The notes under the pieces are model-generated. The model saw nothing but the letters and a program-made list of their open reading frames with translations. It made no database searches and was not told where the DNA came from. From Capsicum annuum (taxonomy: Eukaryota; Streptophyta; Magnoliopsida; Solanales; Solanaceae): DNA of 64,000 bases. Location: contig NC_061118.1 in the NCBI RefSeq assembly GCF_002878395.1, positions 124,237,740 through 124,301,739 of the forward strand. The letters are read 5' to 3'. The stretch's first letter is position 1, and each line of letters starts with the position of its first letter. Of the stretch, positions 34,801-47,579 are shown in pieces. The translations under genes were made by a program, and so were the position numbers.

Positions 34801-35460
34801 AATTTCAAAAATAAGGGTCATAGTCTTATGTGGCATAAATGCCCTTTCTCAAGAAATTACCCATGAAAGGCTGATTTTGACTGTAGATTTTGCAAAAGAA
34901 GGGTTGTTCTAGATACTCAACCTAAGATGCTTCTAACGCCTCACTATAAATCTAGTCACATAGATACTTTCCTGTCAAACCACCGATCAGAGGATAACCT
35001 AACCCGCACTCCAAAATCACTAGATGTTATCCAATCGGAGAGTGCTTCAGCTGCCCCTCAACATGCCATACTTATCAAAGGACTGGAAAGTAGGCTAAAA
35101 ACTATCTTGTATGAAAAGTGCCCATTAGGATCCTCAATACTATATTTTTATGATCAACAAAGGAACGAAATGGCCTCGTTAGAAGAACAGATCTATCTGC
35201 TGAACTACGATCATGCAAAACTCCAAAATGCCCAAAAATGGAACATATTTCCCAAAATATATCCTTCACGAGGTTCGGTCAAACCCTTTTCAACTTTTCT
35301 GCCTTGTCCATCCATACCATCATCGTTTTCTCCAGCAGCTCCCACGGATGAATAGGAGGAGTTTAACATTGCCAAGTTTGTTTGGGAAAGGAAAGATACC
35401 ATGGAAACCCAAAAGGAATATGGCTGCGCCATACAGCGAATGGATATTCTCCATGAAGAA
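34801..35460 (+). pseudogene. EPRV coiled-coil region (type B, unit 6)
   Basis: 142 codons open at 34927-35355, the best type B copy: SSHIDTFLSNH, HAILIKGLESRLKT and then MASLEEQIYLLNYDHAKLQ, a heptad-like stretch before a Pro/Ser-rich tail. It corresponds to the type A region at 41355-41880. A structural or oligomerisation role is likely from position. Confidence 0.5.
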
Positions 35461-36860
35461 TAGGCCAATCTCCACCTCATTCATCCATACAATTCACTTT
35501 ACCTCCAGAGGATAAATGGATATGAAGAGATGCCATGAGACAAAGGGTTGAGAACATAAAGTATCCTAGTTGGGTTCCCTAAATGCTGTTAAGATGGTAC
35601 CAATGCATGCTCCCATCAACCATGGTCTAGTTGTTGTAGTCTCAGCTGATGATCTTGAGATCAATAGAACAAAAACCCACTATGTCCATCAAAGGTTCCA
35701 TCATTTCAGAGAGCATCACAAGATTATCATCTTGTTGAACAATTACAGGACAATAATGAAAACAAAGTTGATTTGGCATAAATGATGATCACAAGCTATA
35801 AATGCGATTCCACCACTTCAAATAATCTCTTGCAGATCCCAGACGAGGAGTCCCATAACAACGAACAGGTATCTCTGAAGCATTGTCTTCTAAAAAACAA
35901 TGAAAAGACTATTGACATGGCTAACCCAAGTCAAGTTAGCCCAAAGGTCATTGTTAGTCAATTTAACCCGAATGTCATTGTTCCAAAGGGTGATGAGCTT
36001 CTGCCTAAAAATTTAAATTAGTCTCCCATCCTTCGAAAAAGCATAAGGAAACTTTCTTCTGTAACCTAATGCTAGATGAATCTTAAAATCTATACACTCT
36101 GATGATACTTATGAAGATATAGCTCTCAAGCTAGAAGGGTCTCCTCAGCTATCAAGGTGTCAGGCAAGACATAAGAGATACATGTTGTTCAGATGGACCA
36201 AAAAGAAGAAATCGCTCAACAAAGAACTGATGATCGCATAAGATGACAAATCCTCCAAGAAGACAGATCCAGGAAAACACAAATGTGTTATCTTCCATAA
36301 TAGCAAAATAATGTCCCATTTCACAAAAAGCGAAGAGGAAAGCATGAGTCTTGGCACAAAAATTGAAGAAAACCATGGATTATTATTGAGATTTTGATGA
36401 TCCTCATCCATCTGCTAGAGAAACTCCCAAATTTTCTTTTAACCAAGAGAAGGAAATATCCAAAGATATCTCCAACAATGGCCAACCACTATCTTTCATT
36501 AGTAGATAATCATAGTGCTAATGATGACTTTTGTTCTAATGAATGTGTCAAGAATAATAAAAATTCTTTATAGCCAACAATCCCATTGCCTGAGGAGGAA
36601 TATCTATCCATGTTAGAGAAACACTCTAGCAAACCAGTCATCTCTCAATCGGTCTCCAAGCAATACGAGCTAACTAGTGATCCAGTTCTATAAAGGAGGC
36701 AAGAATCGACATCAGAGGTAGAGGAAACCATTGTTGCAGCTCCATCCCTACCTTAAGACTTTAGAACTGTTAGAATAATGAAGAATCTAGCTGAAAGAGG
36801 TCAATACATGATACTGTCAGACTGTATATCCAGAATGCTATACCAGGAAGGCCATCCTCC
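35461..36860 (+). pseudogene. EPRV coat region with finger remnant (type B, unit 6)
   Basis: Open at 35782-36021 with the NNLLQIPDEESHNNEQVSLK stretch that identifies type B. The extra finger near 36285 keeps the first Cys and loses the rest. The CP core start (GQYMILSDC, about 36800) joins its end at 36840-36870, as in units 2 and 4. Confidence 0.5.
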
Positions 36861-38230
36861 AGGCCATGCATAGTCTATGCAAGAAGAGATTTGTACTAAA
36901 GCTGATTATTGGGAACTACCCAGTTCTTTGTCTTTATTATGGATGGAAAAATCTTGTTATAAAGTATAATTGCCCTTGTTCAATCCATCAGGAAGGATCC
37001 CATCTAAAGTTATTATTTAGGATATTCAAACTACCCTGGCCTCCAGAAGACGAGCCTAAGGTAATCAAGCAAGCAAGGCTTTTCAGACGAAGAAGCCCAG
37101 CATATTACCAAAAGAAGAACAATAATTGCTTCATATAATGAAAGACTGGTTACTTTACGAAAGAATATCCTTAACACAAAAATTTTAAAGATGTTTTCCA
37201 CTTCTTGGGAGAAATAGATGATCATGCTAGACTCTATCTTGACAAAAAGGATGACCTTGAATCGGTCTTCTTACTGGAAGAGGAACCGATGGAGGAAACC
37301 ATCTTCTCTATAGATATTTATAAAGAATTAGGAAATATCTGTGCCAATGATCTCTACCTGATATACAGGACCGAAGAAGAAGGCAACCAAAAATTAGCCA
37401 GTTAGTTTATTATGTTCAACACATCGGGGATATTATCTTTCAAAATAGCAAATTATTCTCTAGATCTATTCAATAGATATATGGATTTTTTAGATCCATC
37501 TATCCTCTGAGAAATCTAGAAATTCAAAAAGCTTCAAGCATTTAAAGGGTGTAACAAATACATCTTGAAGTTGTTTAGAGAACATCTGGGATATCTCTTA
37601 TGTTATGTGTTCATTATACTATCACTATACTAGATAATGATTCCTAGCAAGAACTTCTATGGTTTTTCTAGTAAATACACCACCAGTACTATAATATCTT
37701 GGAGTTCAAGTGTTATGCCTTTAGGCATTTTGATGGAATCCAACTAACTCCAAGAGGATTCATGCTATACTAGATTTGATTCTCCAAAGGTTTCTGTGAA
37801 TCAATGGTCTTTATGTTGAATCACCTGGTAAGAATCACAAGCCATAATGTCCTAGCCCATTCGAAAATTTTACTACTCTAGAAATTTCCTAATCTATTGC
37901 TCTCTCTTAATGACGAATTCTATAAAGAACAATGCTTCACTCTCTAGCAAACTAAAAAAATTATAAAGAAAAGATACTTCACTGATAGTGAAGTCCGAAC
38001 TCCAACAGAATATCAGCCACTATAGAAGTTAAAAAATGATGAAGCCACTAGCATACGAATGAAGGATCCTCTGCAGGAATACAAAGGTTCATTTAATAAA
38101 AAAAGTTACTTCACCAGATCGATGAAGGGAAGATTGGAAGGCCAAAAACACCTTAGGCAGAAGCACAAAGTAGATTGGTGGATGGAAGAAGGATATCCAA
38201 GCTCAACACTGTTGACACCTTCCAATACTG
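36861..38230 (+). pseudogene. EPRV CP end, zinc finger and post-finger region (type B, unit 6)
   Basis: Open pieces 36866-37138 and 37205-37405. The finger at about 37125-37170 has two stops between its ligands. The acidic KDDLESVFLLEEE stretch, a LDFLDPSIL-type block and the roughly 0.8 kb unrecognised tail follow in the usual order. Confidence 0.55.
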
Positions 38231-38263
38231 CCTAAAAGATGACGTCATATGACATATGCAAGA

Positions 38264-38390
38264 AGTTACCCTCTCCAGCGAGTTACCCTTTCTAGTGGGT
38301 TACCCTCTCCAGTGGGTTACCCTTTCCCGTAGGTTACCCTTTATCTCGAAGAAAACCCTCCTTAGTGGGTTACCCTTTTGGATGGGTTTT
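38264..38390 (+). repeat. GGGTTACCC repeat array (unit 6)
   Basis: Six or seven units; cores nearly perfect (AGTGGGTTACCCTCTCC). Confidence 0.8.
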
Positions 38391-38941
38391 GAAGTTACTG
38401 ACTCAGCTACTTTAAAGACAAGGAGCTTATCCACCTTCTTGCAAAATGCTTGTGAAGCTGCTGATGCACTTGCTTGCTAGCTGCTGACTTACCTGTTTGC
38501 ACATAATGTCACATGCCAACAACATAGTTTGATTTGTTTTTATTTCTCCCTCCCCCACATGTTAGTAGGATCTAATTTGAATAAAGATAAGGCTTATCTA
38601 GTCATAATAGATAAAGCTTATCCCTTCAAAATAATAAGACTTATCTAGTCATAATGGATAATGCCTATCCCTAAGCTTAGATGTTAGGATAGGATTGTAT
38701 TATTTTATTTTATGTTTATCCATAGTGTAGGATTATCATGTAAGCTTCCTTCTCATATAAAAGAAAGCCTAGGCCTTTAGGTTAGAGGCAATATTCTCTC
38801 TACCTTAAAACCTTTTGTATAGTTTTCTCTCTTTCAATAAAGTTGCTTGTTGGCTAAAATCTCTTTTTCTTGCTTTCTCCCTTCCAAAGGTATGGGTACT
38901 TCAATTCTCTAGGTCAGAGTAAGGGGGTAAATAAGTACTCC
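38391..38941 (+). promoter_or_regulatory. EPRV promoter, poly(A) signal, upstream ORF (unit 6 to 7)
   Basis: GATAAGG and CTTATC boxes at 38585-38690, TATA box TATAAAAG at 38756-38763, AATAAA at 38836-38841, six-codon ORF MGTSIL at 38892-38912 and stem GAGTA/TACTC at 38917-38940. Confidence 0.75.
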
Positions 38942-40098
38942 AAGGAGGTACTTATTGTGACTAAAACATGGAACTTCGAAGTTACTTTCCATGTATATGA
39001 AACAAATTTGGCTTTATCCATAAGACGTAGATGTCTAAGTTCTTTTCATGTATATGAAACGAAATTGGCTTAGTCCATGCCATAACTTTCCAAATTGATT
39101 CCATATCCGATAAAGAACACATAGATCTGAGGTCTGCCTTAGTACACCTTTTGTTCCGCATCTGCTAGATGGCAACAGGCCAGGGAGAGCCACTGTAAGA
39201 CCCTTTTTTAGGCATATACAAAACAATTTTGTACTAAAGATACAAGGGATTTCATGTGTTCTAACCATAAATTCAACCCATCCGATCTCTTGGTTGCATA
39301 GGCTTTGGTTCTAAGGCAAACCATCTTTGATATGTAGCTTGTAGTTTCAAAGTCATTCCATCCTATATTTGAGTTGAGAAGGCTTTGTAGCTAAAAATCA
39401 AACCATCTATATATGGATGCATAGCTCAGTCGTAGGAAAGCTGTAGTGTGTCGATTAAAAATCCTTGATTTCATATGGCATAACACCTATATAGTCATGA
39501 ACTACCAGTCCTGTTGGAAAGGTTAGGCTCTGTGTCTGTCATTTTTTATGGAAGCTTTGATTTCATATGTTTTGCCGCCTACATGGCTGTGAAACTACCT
39601 TTCATGTTGAAAAGTCCGAGATCATTTACCTAGCTGCCTGGCTACTCTTACCATCAATTGACTGTGCCCCTCTGCCTCCCCGTCTATTTGGTATCAGAGC
39701 CATCCCCACTCCTGGAGGTTGGGAGGAATCAGGAGTTTGCATCTACCTTGCTGATTGAAAACATGTGAGCTAGCTTTACATTTTTATTTTTAGTCTTTAG
39801 TTTTACGTAGCCGAACTAGTAATCTTAGATATGTCCTTAGTTATCACTTCTAAAGTTTACAACTCAAGTCTTATACATACTAGTGTCATAGTTTTTATTC
39901 ATTATCAGAGTCAGAGTTTTCCACTTTTCATATTTTGCATCTTGTACATAATCGAGTCATAGTTACTGTCTTTAGATTTTAGAAAAAATATATAGAGTCA
40001 GTCCACGAAAACACATATAGATTTTAATTTTATAGAGTTTTTTCCATAGAATCTTAGAACAAATACATCGAGTCATTATAGTCAAAAAATACACAAAT
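38942..40098 (+). other. EPRV leader (unit 7)
   Basis: Non-coding, about 1.16 kb. A direct repeat of TTCCATGTATATGAAAC type occurs at 38987 and 39047. The movement-protein start codon expected at 40099 is TTG here. Confidence 0.6.
39689..39701 (+). promoter_or_regulatory. Intact tRNA-Met primer-binding site (unit 7)
   Basis: TGGTATCAGAGCC followed by ATCCCC, identical over 13 bases to the site at 33456. The two sites are 6233 bp apart, a good estimate of one unit. Confidence 0.85.
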
Positions 40099-41200
40099 TT
40101 GTCTTCCTTAAAGTCTTCTTCTTTAAGTAGTTCCAGTTCCAGTAGATCTCTAACTCAAGTAAATATGGCTCCTACTGAAACTCTGTCATCTAATTATGAA
40201 TACCTATATGAAGTAGATGTTCTACCACTAGAATTGAAGATATCCTAAACACATCTACCTCTTTTAAACCCTTATTCTGCCTTTGAGAAGAAGACATGTA
40301 ACCCATGGTTGCAGATCCCTTCTTGGGTACACCAAAGACTAAAAAGTGTAAAAGAATATGTTGCTACCTCAAAACTAGACTAGTATCCTATTCTTTCAAC
40401 TCAAGAAAAACAATTCATAACTCAAGAAATACCGGGAGATTTTCCAAGACAGGGCAGAAACTAAGGCTTTGTCCATATCCACTTTGGTGTTGTCAGGGTT
40501 GCATTGTCATATCACGGAAATAAAGGCCAGCTCGTAGTGTCATGTCTTTCCATCCTTGATACTAGGTACAATTAATACAAACTTTCCAACTTGGGAACTT
40601 CAAAAATTATACTGAACATTAGGAAAGTCTTTCTAATTATATTCCCCAACTTCAATATGTCCCTCTCCGATCAAAATCTGATGGAGGTGTTGAAGATCCA
40701 GGTCTAGATTCTCAGAGCTCCACAGGCTAGAGAGCCATCCAGGAAACTCTCCAACACCAAGTTTTTTGGCGAGCTCAGAATCATGCTATGGATCTATCCC
40801 TTACAGGTGGTGATAATGCTTTGCTCTTGAACATAGATGTAACCAATGGAACCACTCAGTATATTTTGATCCTAAGACAGATCCCTAGAGACGAACTTGT
40901 GAAAGTACTCCTACGCTCATGGGTCACAAACTACAAGAAGTTGAGAGACCATCCTCAACCTCTCCAGTCCACGGACCCAACCTTTTCCAGAAGGGGTGCT
41001 AATACCGTTACAATTAGTTTTAATAACTCACACCTTAAAAGGCCTCTCAAAACCACCTTCTCACTCCATATGTACCAACCTTCTGATGACCTTCCATAGA
41101 TAGATAGCCCAAAGTTGATAAATAATCCAAATTTCATGCATTGGTTCCTAGACAATAGTATGGAAGAGCATGATTAGATACACTACTTCAATCATGACGG
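40099..41200 (+). pseudogene. EPRV movement protein (type A, unit 7)
   Basis: Start ATG changed to TTG. The sequence then has a YLYEVDVLPLE block, the 30K core (LSYHGNKGQL, SILDTRYN, FPNFNMSLSDQNLMEVLKIQV) near 40500-40710, and an open C-terminal part at 40788-41099 with PKTTF-like and MYQPSDD blocks. Stops break it in at least four places. Confidence 0.65.
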
Positions 41201-41915
41201 CTGATATACTGTATGGCACAAATGTTATTTCTCCAAACACTATCTGTGGAAATCAAATTGTAGATGACACCTATGCCAAGGAGATACCTCACCCTCTCCA
41301 CCACCAGTTAAAACTATTAGAACCAAAGAAAAATAGCCTGTAACCAAACTATTCATGATGTCTCAATCTAGCACCGATTACTCGGATGAATTCCCACTAA
41401 AAAAACCCTTTGAAAAGAATAACATGAACCACACTCCAAAAATACCAGACAAAACTGTTATCCTACTATCCAGAGAGAAAATACCACTTAACGACACTGA
41501 AGCAACACTCAACTGGCAATTTGAAAATGCCACGTGCCATAACAGGATACTATCCAACATCAACCAAGCCATGAAGAATGGTGCTTACTCTCAGAATAAG
41601 TTGGTAAGCAAAGTTAAATGAATGACCAAGAGAGCAAAACAAGCATCCACTCAGCATGACGAACATATATGATTGTTGGAACTCAGGCTCTAATCTATGC
41701 AGAGTGATATATGTTCGCCAGGCACTTCGATGTCTCATTTTTTTGAACAATAGCAAAAGGAAATGGCTTCTCTAAAATAACCAACCCAGTAGCTGAAACA
41801 TGGTGGTTTTTAGCCCTAGACAACCCATAGCTCACTACCAAAGCCCACCTTGCTCCCCATGTCGCCACATGTATACTCTCTACCAAAAATGAGCTACATC
41901 TTTCCTACTACTACT
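41201..41915 (+). pseudogene. EPRV coiled-coil region (type A, unit 7)
   Basis: Open at 41355-41621: SSTDYSDEF, EATLNWQFENATCHNRI, INQAMKNGAYSQNKL. The TLNWQ-ENA block is shared by all type A units. The remainder up to the CP start is broken. Confidence 0.5.
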
Positions 41916-43063
41916 TCAAGATTCGATATGCCAATATCTCTAGGTTCTCAAGAGGGAAAGGATTTTGACATCGCTAAGCATATATGGGATAGGAAAGATG
42001 CCATCGCTTCCAAGAGAAAAGCCAATGAAACTTAGAAGCAATCCAAGAGGAAAATGGAATCTAACACAGACAGAGGGACCATGATGATCTCAGACCACGA
42101 CATCACCTTCCCCTATAACAATCTAATAATTCAAAAGATAGAAGTGCCATACAAAGATAAAGAATGGAATGCCTTGCTGAAAGATGGCCTTCTCAATCAT
42201 AAGTGGTTACCATCCCATCGTGATCCAAATGTTGATTTAGACCAATTTTTCCCAAATCTATATGGCGTAAACATAAATAACAAAATTATTCTAGATCCAC
42301 AAGACAAAACAGTCTTTGATTCAGTGAAAGAATCTCTGAAGTGCAATGAATAGATCCAGGATACTAATCCCATTAGTCCTTCTTTAAGTGAAGAAAGTTC
42401 CTCTGATGTTGAGGCATATTCCAACACCGGTGATACTTTCCAGCTTATGGATATGTTGGAGACAATGAGGAGCCTGTAGATTCATGATAATATATTGAGG
42501 ACAATTCTGAATCCTCAATTGAATATCTGGAAGATGACTATCCACCAATATACATGAATTATTCCAAGGAACCAGAGGTCTCCAAGGTTGTCAATGACCA
42601 AGTCGGGATGACAGACCATCCAATACGAGGTACATCGGTAAGAAAAACCAAAGGAACCAGATATCACACCTTTAACCTTGACTACATAAAGATCTTAGCC
42701 TAGCCCCAGTAGATCTAGGACTTCTACACTTGGATGGCGATAAAGAATCTGGCTGAGCAGGAGAAATACATGATACTTTTGGAGCTCACATCCAGATTCT
42801 TTGGCATACTTAGAGAGTGGTGTAATTCTCTAGGATTTTCAAACAAGAACACCAATATGACATCCCAGTACATTGCCTTCAACATCAGGATCCTGTACTA
42901 GGTATTCTGCGGAGATGCAGACCAAAGATTAGAGAAGCTCCTACAACAACTTTTTGAGATGAAGTGCCTATAATTTGACATAAATGTCATCGATATACAC
43001 TTCCATAAGATGGAAAAGATCTACTTTGAGTTCGGTAGAGATCCCAACCTAAAGCAAGCATTC
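41916..43063 (+). pseudogene. EPRV coat protein, 5' half, split by Athila insertion (type A, unit 7)
   Basis: Begins QEGKDFDIAKHIWDRKD; open at 42054-42353. The acidic segment and the core (WMAIKNLAEQEKYM) follow, then FEFGRDPNLKQAF, where the homology stops at 43063. It resumes in the same gene at 48959. The CP core here includes the section missing from type B. Confidence 0.7.
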
Positions 43064-44850
43064 TGATCTAAGGTGGTTTTATACACTTTTATATCATTAT
43101 TCTAGCTTATTTTGCCTTGTTTTGATAGCAATTCGTGTGCTTAAAATGTTCATATTGATATAAATAGGCATTTAAGTGTCAAGGTGTGTGATTATAATGT
43201 CAAGATTATTTTTAAAATAATTTTGTATTTAATTGAGTCATTTAGAGTTTAACTCTAAAACCTAGTTTTATTATCTAGAGCTAGGTGTATGTCTAGTTGG
43301 TCTCAGAGGATTATAATTTTTTAAATTTGTTACAAATGTTTTAATGGTGTAATTATTAGTGGTATAACTTATTTTTAATGTGCAATGTTTAATTTGATTA
43401 AGTCAAGAGTCAGAATAATAAAAAGAGATCATTACGAATTTTCCTTATCCAAGCTCTTGTTTTTATTCATCGGTGGTGATATTGTGCTGTTTTGAAGTCT
43501 AAATTAAGGTGTGTGATATTGTAGTAATCTTTGTCAACTAAATATGGTGATAATTTAATGATTTAAAGGCCGAAAATTCATTGAAAATACACTACAAAAG
43601 GCATGGACAAAGGATAGGGGGTTTAACACTTAACCATATTTTTGGACGTATATTTTAGTGAGCCGATACATAGACAATACATCGCATCAATGTGTGATGC
43701 ATTGAGCAACGCGTCACTTTGATAATTCATGCACAACAATTTAAAGCGCTGACACAAACAAGACTTTTCCTTATTTGAATTGAAGTGGTGATACGCATAC
43801 CAAGGCAAATTAGTGGGAATCTTTTCAATCCCATTTCTTTTTGGGATTATTATTATTATTATAATATGAAAAGGTCAAAGCTAGTACCATTAATGAATTT
43901 CTTTTCACAATTTGGTCTACATGCTAGTGGATAATTTTTCTCAGTGGACACCTGGGTACAAATTTAGAAACGGTGGTGTCGGTTTGGACAACTTCTGGAT
44001 GAAATTAGAAGACCTGCTACACAGTTTTATTAGGTTTTATTATTTTAATTAGCCTTTAATTTTTCATATCATGTATTCAAATATTTTGATCGTGATTATG
44101 AATATTATTGGATAAAAATCCTCTTTCCGGTGTTAAAGCTAAGAACATGATTACTATTGTTTTTTTATTATTTTTGGTTAATTTTGCTTATCATATTTGG
44201 TTGTTTGCTTATTCATGTTTTAATTATTATTTTATGGATTGATCATCTATAAAATACATATATTGTCGACCTTTTGATCTCGAGATAGAGAATAGGTAGA
44301 TAGAAAATGGGAATAAACAATGTTTGGGTTTTTATTCTTTTATAAAATAAAGAATTAAAGCATAGCGTCTAGAAAAGAGATGTTCTTAGATGCCTTACTT
44401 GATTCAAAAGTTGAAGGATAGCTTTAATGAACTTAATTGGATTATTACAACCCGCTGAATGATGTAGTTGTAATGTCCATATTTGGTAAAAGATTATAGT
44501 TTGGGAAACCATGATCATGCAATTAACCCTACGAATCAACAACCAAGATAAGCAAGTTAACAAATGAAATTCAATAACATAGTATGATTTTTAAAAGTTC
44601 TTCAACCCTGAGATTTTCTCCATTGATTGTCTCAAGTATTTTATTTTGCTCGTTATATCTTTTATTTTAACTAGTACAAAAAAATTTCAAACTCTTTCTT
44701 TGGTTACGTTTCACTAAATTAATCTAGACTGTGAACTAAAATTATATTATTGTTAAATCAACTCTCTCTGGAATTGATACTTGGTTTTAATTATGAGAAT
44801 TTACTACTTGATAGACCACGTACACTTACATGTGCGCTTGGCTGCTGTCA
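43064..44850 (+). repeat. Athila 5' LTR (1787 bp)
   Basis: Starts TGATCTAAGG, ends GCTGCTGTCA. It matches 47580-48958 except for a block at about 43610-44040 missing from the 3' LTR. No gene inside. Confidence 0.8.
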
Positions 44851-44854
44851 AGTT

Positions 44855-44874
44855 TTTTGCGTCATTGTTGGGGA
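44855..44874 (+). promoter_or_regulatory. Degenerate Athila primer-binding site
   Basis: TTTTGCGTCATTGTTGGGGA just after the LTR, close to the TTGGCGCCGTTGCCGGGGA-like site of Athila elements. Confidence 0.65.
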
Positions 44875-44980
44875 CTTGTTATTTAGCAATTGTTTATTTT
44901 AGTTTTACTTTTAGATTTATTTGGTGTTTTTTTACGCTTGGGCTTGGTTTTGTTTTTGCAGGAAACACATTTTCAAAGTA

Positions 44981-46530
44981 GAAAGTTGGCAAGGGATCAT
45001 GACTTGGTTGAACCAAGCTCTAAACCTGAGCAACTTTACCATCAACGTAGGAGATAAGCAATCCTTCTCCCCAAAATTCTTCAATTTTAAGAAGACAAAG
45101 AGAATATTGTTCCTATGGCTGAACAACATACAGCTGGTAGGAAGGTTATAAAAGTGGAAGTCCTACTCTAACAAACTTGACTTCCCCAATTAAACGAATG
45201 ATAGCTGGGGGGAATTTCAAGTTAAAACAGAATATAGTGCAGCTTCTTATTAGCAGTGGACAGTTTGCAGGGCTTTCACATGAGGATCCACAAGTCCACT
45301 TGCAGACTTTCATTAAGCTTACTGATACATTCACTCTAACAGGGGTGACTCTAAATTATGTGAGGCTGGCATTGTTTTGCATTCACTTTTGGGGGAAGCT
45401 AAAAGGTGGTAGAATGTGGAGCTGCCTAATTCAATCACATCATGGGACGACTTAGCCAAAAAGTTCCTCATCAAATTCTTTTCATTAGGCAAGACTGGGA
45501 GACTTTCCAGTAAGATAGTGGGCTTCAAACAAAAGCCTAATCAAAACCTCTATCATGCTTGGGAAGGCTTTAAGGCTATTCTTTGAGAGTGTCTACATCA
45601 CCAATAGTCGAATGAGGTACTTGCTCATAATTTTGTAAAAGCTCTTGATCACAATACAAATATTTTCATAGATTCATCCGTAGGTGATCAAGCATTGGAG
45701 CTAACTTATGATGAGTTGTAAACATTGCTGAAACACATAACATAAGGAAATCCAGATTGGTATTCAGATTCTATAAGTTCCATAAAAAGGATTGCAGGTG
45801 TATCCGAGGTGGACCAATTCACAGCCTTATCAGCATTGGTTTTTACACTACAAAATTTTATCAACACATTATTCATTAGTATGAAGTTTGGAGTGGTACA
45901 ACCTACAGCCATATTCAATGCTATCTAACAAGCTATAAGTTGGTGAAAGGTATGCATAAATAATAGTCATACGGCTACCATGTGTGCTTTAAATCCAAAA
46001 TCTATGATCTATGCAGGCAATGCTCAAAGGCTTAATTATGGTAATGCCTAAAACATAAAGTGGCAAACTCAACCACCAAATAAGTCATGGAATTCTCCAC
46101 AGTCATAGGCACAAGCAAGTCAATCAACTAGTAACATGAAAGAGATATTAAAGCAACTCGTAGCTGGGAAAGCACAACTATTGCCAGACATAAAAAATCA
46201 ACAAAAAAAATTACAAAAGTAGAATGTGGCCCAGAGAAGCTTAGAGTTGAAGGTTGGGTAGTTACACCAAGCATTAAATACTAAGACACAAGGTAGTTTG
46301 CCAGCTAATACTAAAAATCTAAAGCAAGTCATGGCAATCACCGTGAGGAGTGGTAAAAAGCTTCATAGAGAACCTCCAAAGGCAACTAAGGAGGTAGATG
46401 CTAATGTGGTAACCCAACAGGTAAATGATAGAGTTGCTGAAAATTCAAGGAAGTCTGTGTACTTGAAAGAAAAAGTAATTGTAGAAGAAGTTAAGAAGAG
46501 GCTCCCACTACCCTCCCTCAGATGCAAATA
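44981..46530 (+). pseudogene. gag: Athila gag remnant
   Basis: The capsid-like block is open at 45177-45455, with FAGLSHEDPQVHLQTFI, TFTLTGV and RLALF, the order seen in plant Athila/Tat gag. A nucleocapsid-like block near 45950-45995 keeps Cys-x4-His-x4-Cys, but its first Cys codon is TGA. The C-terminal part is open at 46298-46531. Many stops. Confidence 0.75.
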
Positions 46531-46711
46531 AAAGTGCAGGGGATGTAATGTTCAAAATGTTCATTGACACATTTAGAGAGATTCATATTAATTTACCTCT
46601 TTTAGATATTTCGCAGAGTAGCCTAGATATGAAAAGTACTTGAGGGATGTGGTTGCGAATAAGGTAAAACTGTAAGATATTAGAGCAATAACACTCACTG
46701 AAGAGTGTAGT

Positions 46712-47180
46712 GTGGTAAGGACACAGAAAATCACTAAGAAATTGAAAGATCAGGGGAAGTTTACTCTCCCTATTCAAATTGGGAGAAAAGTGGTCCATGC
46801 ATTGAGTGAGTTAGGTAAGAGTATAAATTTGATGCCACTATATCTATTTGAAAAATTGGGCTTGGGAAAGACTAGATCGTCCATTGTGGTTTTGCAGCTA
46901 AAAGGTAGTTCCATGGAATATCCAGAAGGATAATTGAGGACGTTCTTATAAAGGTTTTAAATTTATTATACCTGCTAATTTTTTTTGTTTTTAATTTTAT
47001 GGCAGACGAACAGGTACCAATCATATTAGGGCATCCATTTTTAGAAACTGGAGTAGCCTTTATTGATGTTAGATAAGGCACACTCAAGATGAGGGTAAGT
47101 GATGATGAGGTGGTATTTGATGTTTACAAAGCACCCATTGAATGTCTCCTATATAATTATTTATGCATGATTAATGTTAT
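46712..47180 (+). pseudogene. Athila protease remnant
   Basis: GRKVVHALSELGKSINLMPLYLF (split here as GRKVVHALSELG, then KSINLMPLYLF) fits the Athila aspartic protease region, whose usual active site reads DLG; here it is ELG. A later IILGHPFLETG-like block and a VSDDEVVFDVYKA-like block occur with frame changes. Pol downstream is deleted and replaced by 3' non-coding sequence at about 47210. Confidence 0.7.
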
Positions 47181-47579
47181 TAAAGGCGACAAGCGTGGGG
47201 TGGCTAGTACACAAAATACCTTTAGCGTAATTTAATTTTGTACCCATTACGATATGAATGTGATTATGGGTAAATCTCTTGTTGTGAGGGGAACATGTTT
47301 GATGAATTGGGGTGATTTGTATGATCTACTTGATTGAATGATAAGCATGAGTTTTTCACTCAGGTGAGTCAATTCGTGAGGCTAGGATGTTTTGAAGTAG
47401 TGCTCTTGAGCTTTCAATTATTAATATAATGTGCTTTGTGTAGAAACTTGCATTACATGTAATCATTGTAGTTCTAGCTTGAGTGTCTTTATTTTATTAG
47501 AAGTATAGCATCACCTCAGATTTTTATGCTTATAGTAATGAGTTGTTCGAGGACGAATAATAGTTTAAGTATGGGATAA
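47181..47579 (+). other. Athila 3' untranslated region
   Basis: No coding signal. It contains GTTCGAGGACGAATAA and GTTTAAGTATGGG just before the 3' LTR, a common layout at the 3' end of plant gypsy elements. It is duplicated at 57890-58247. Confidence 0.6.

Noticed and set aside
33456..39701. PBS-like TGGTATCAGAGCC taken as proof of LTR retrotransposons
   Set aside because: No LTR ends flank the sites at 33456 and 39689. They sit about 0.8-0.9 kb after a TATA/poly(A) region in front of movement-protein genes, as in caulimovirids. Only 56678 follows a real LTR.
43064..43080. Clean 5-bp target-site duplication for the Athila element
   Set aside because: CATTC and CCTTT match at only three of five bases (four of five with the duplicate's CCTTC). 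Reported only as a possible decayed duplication.
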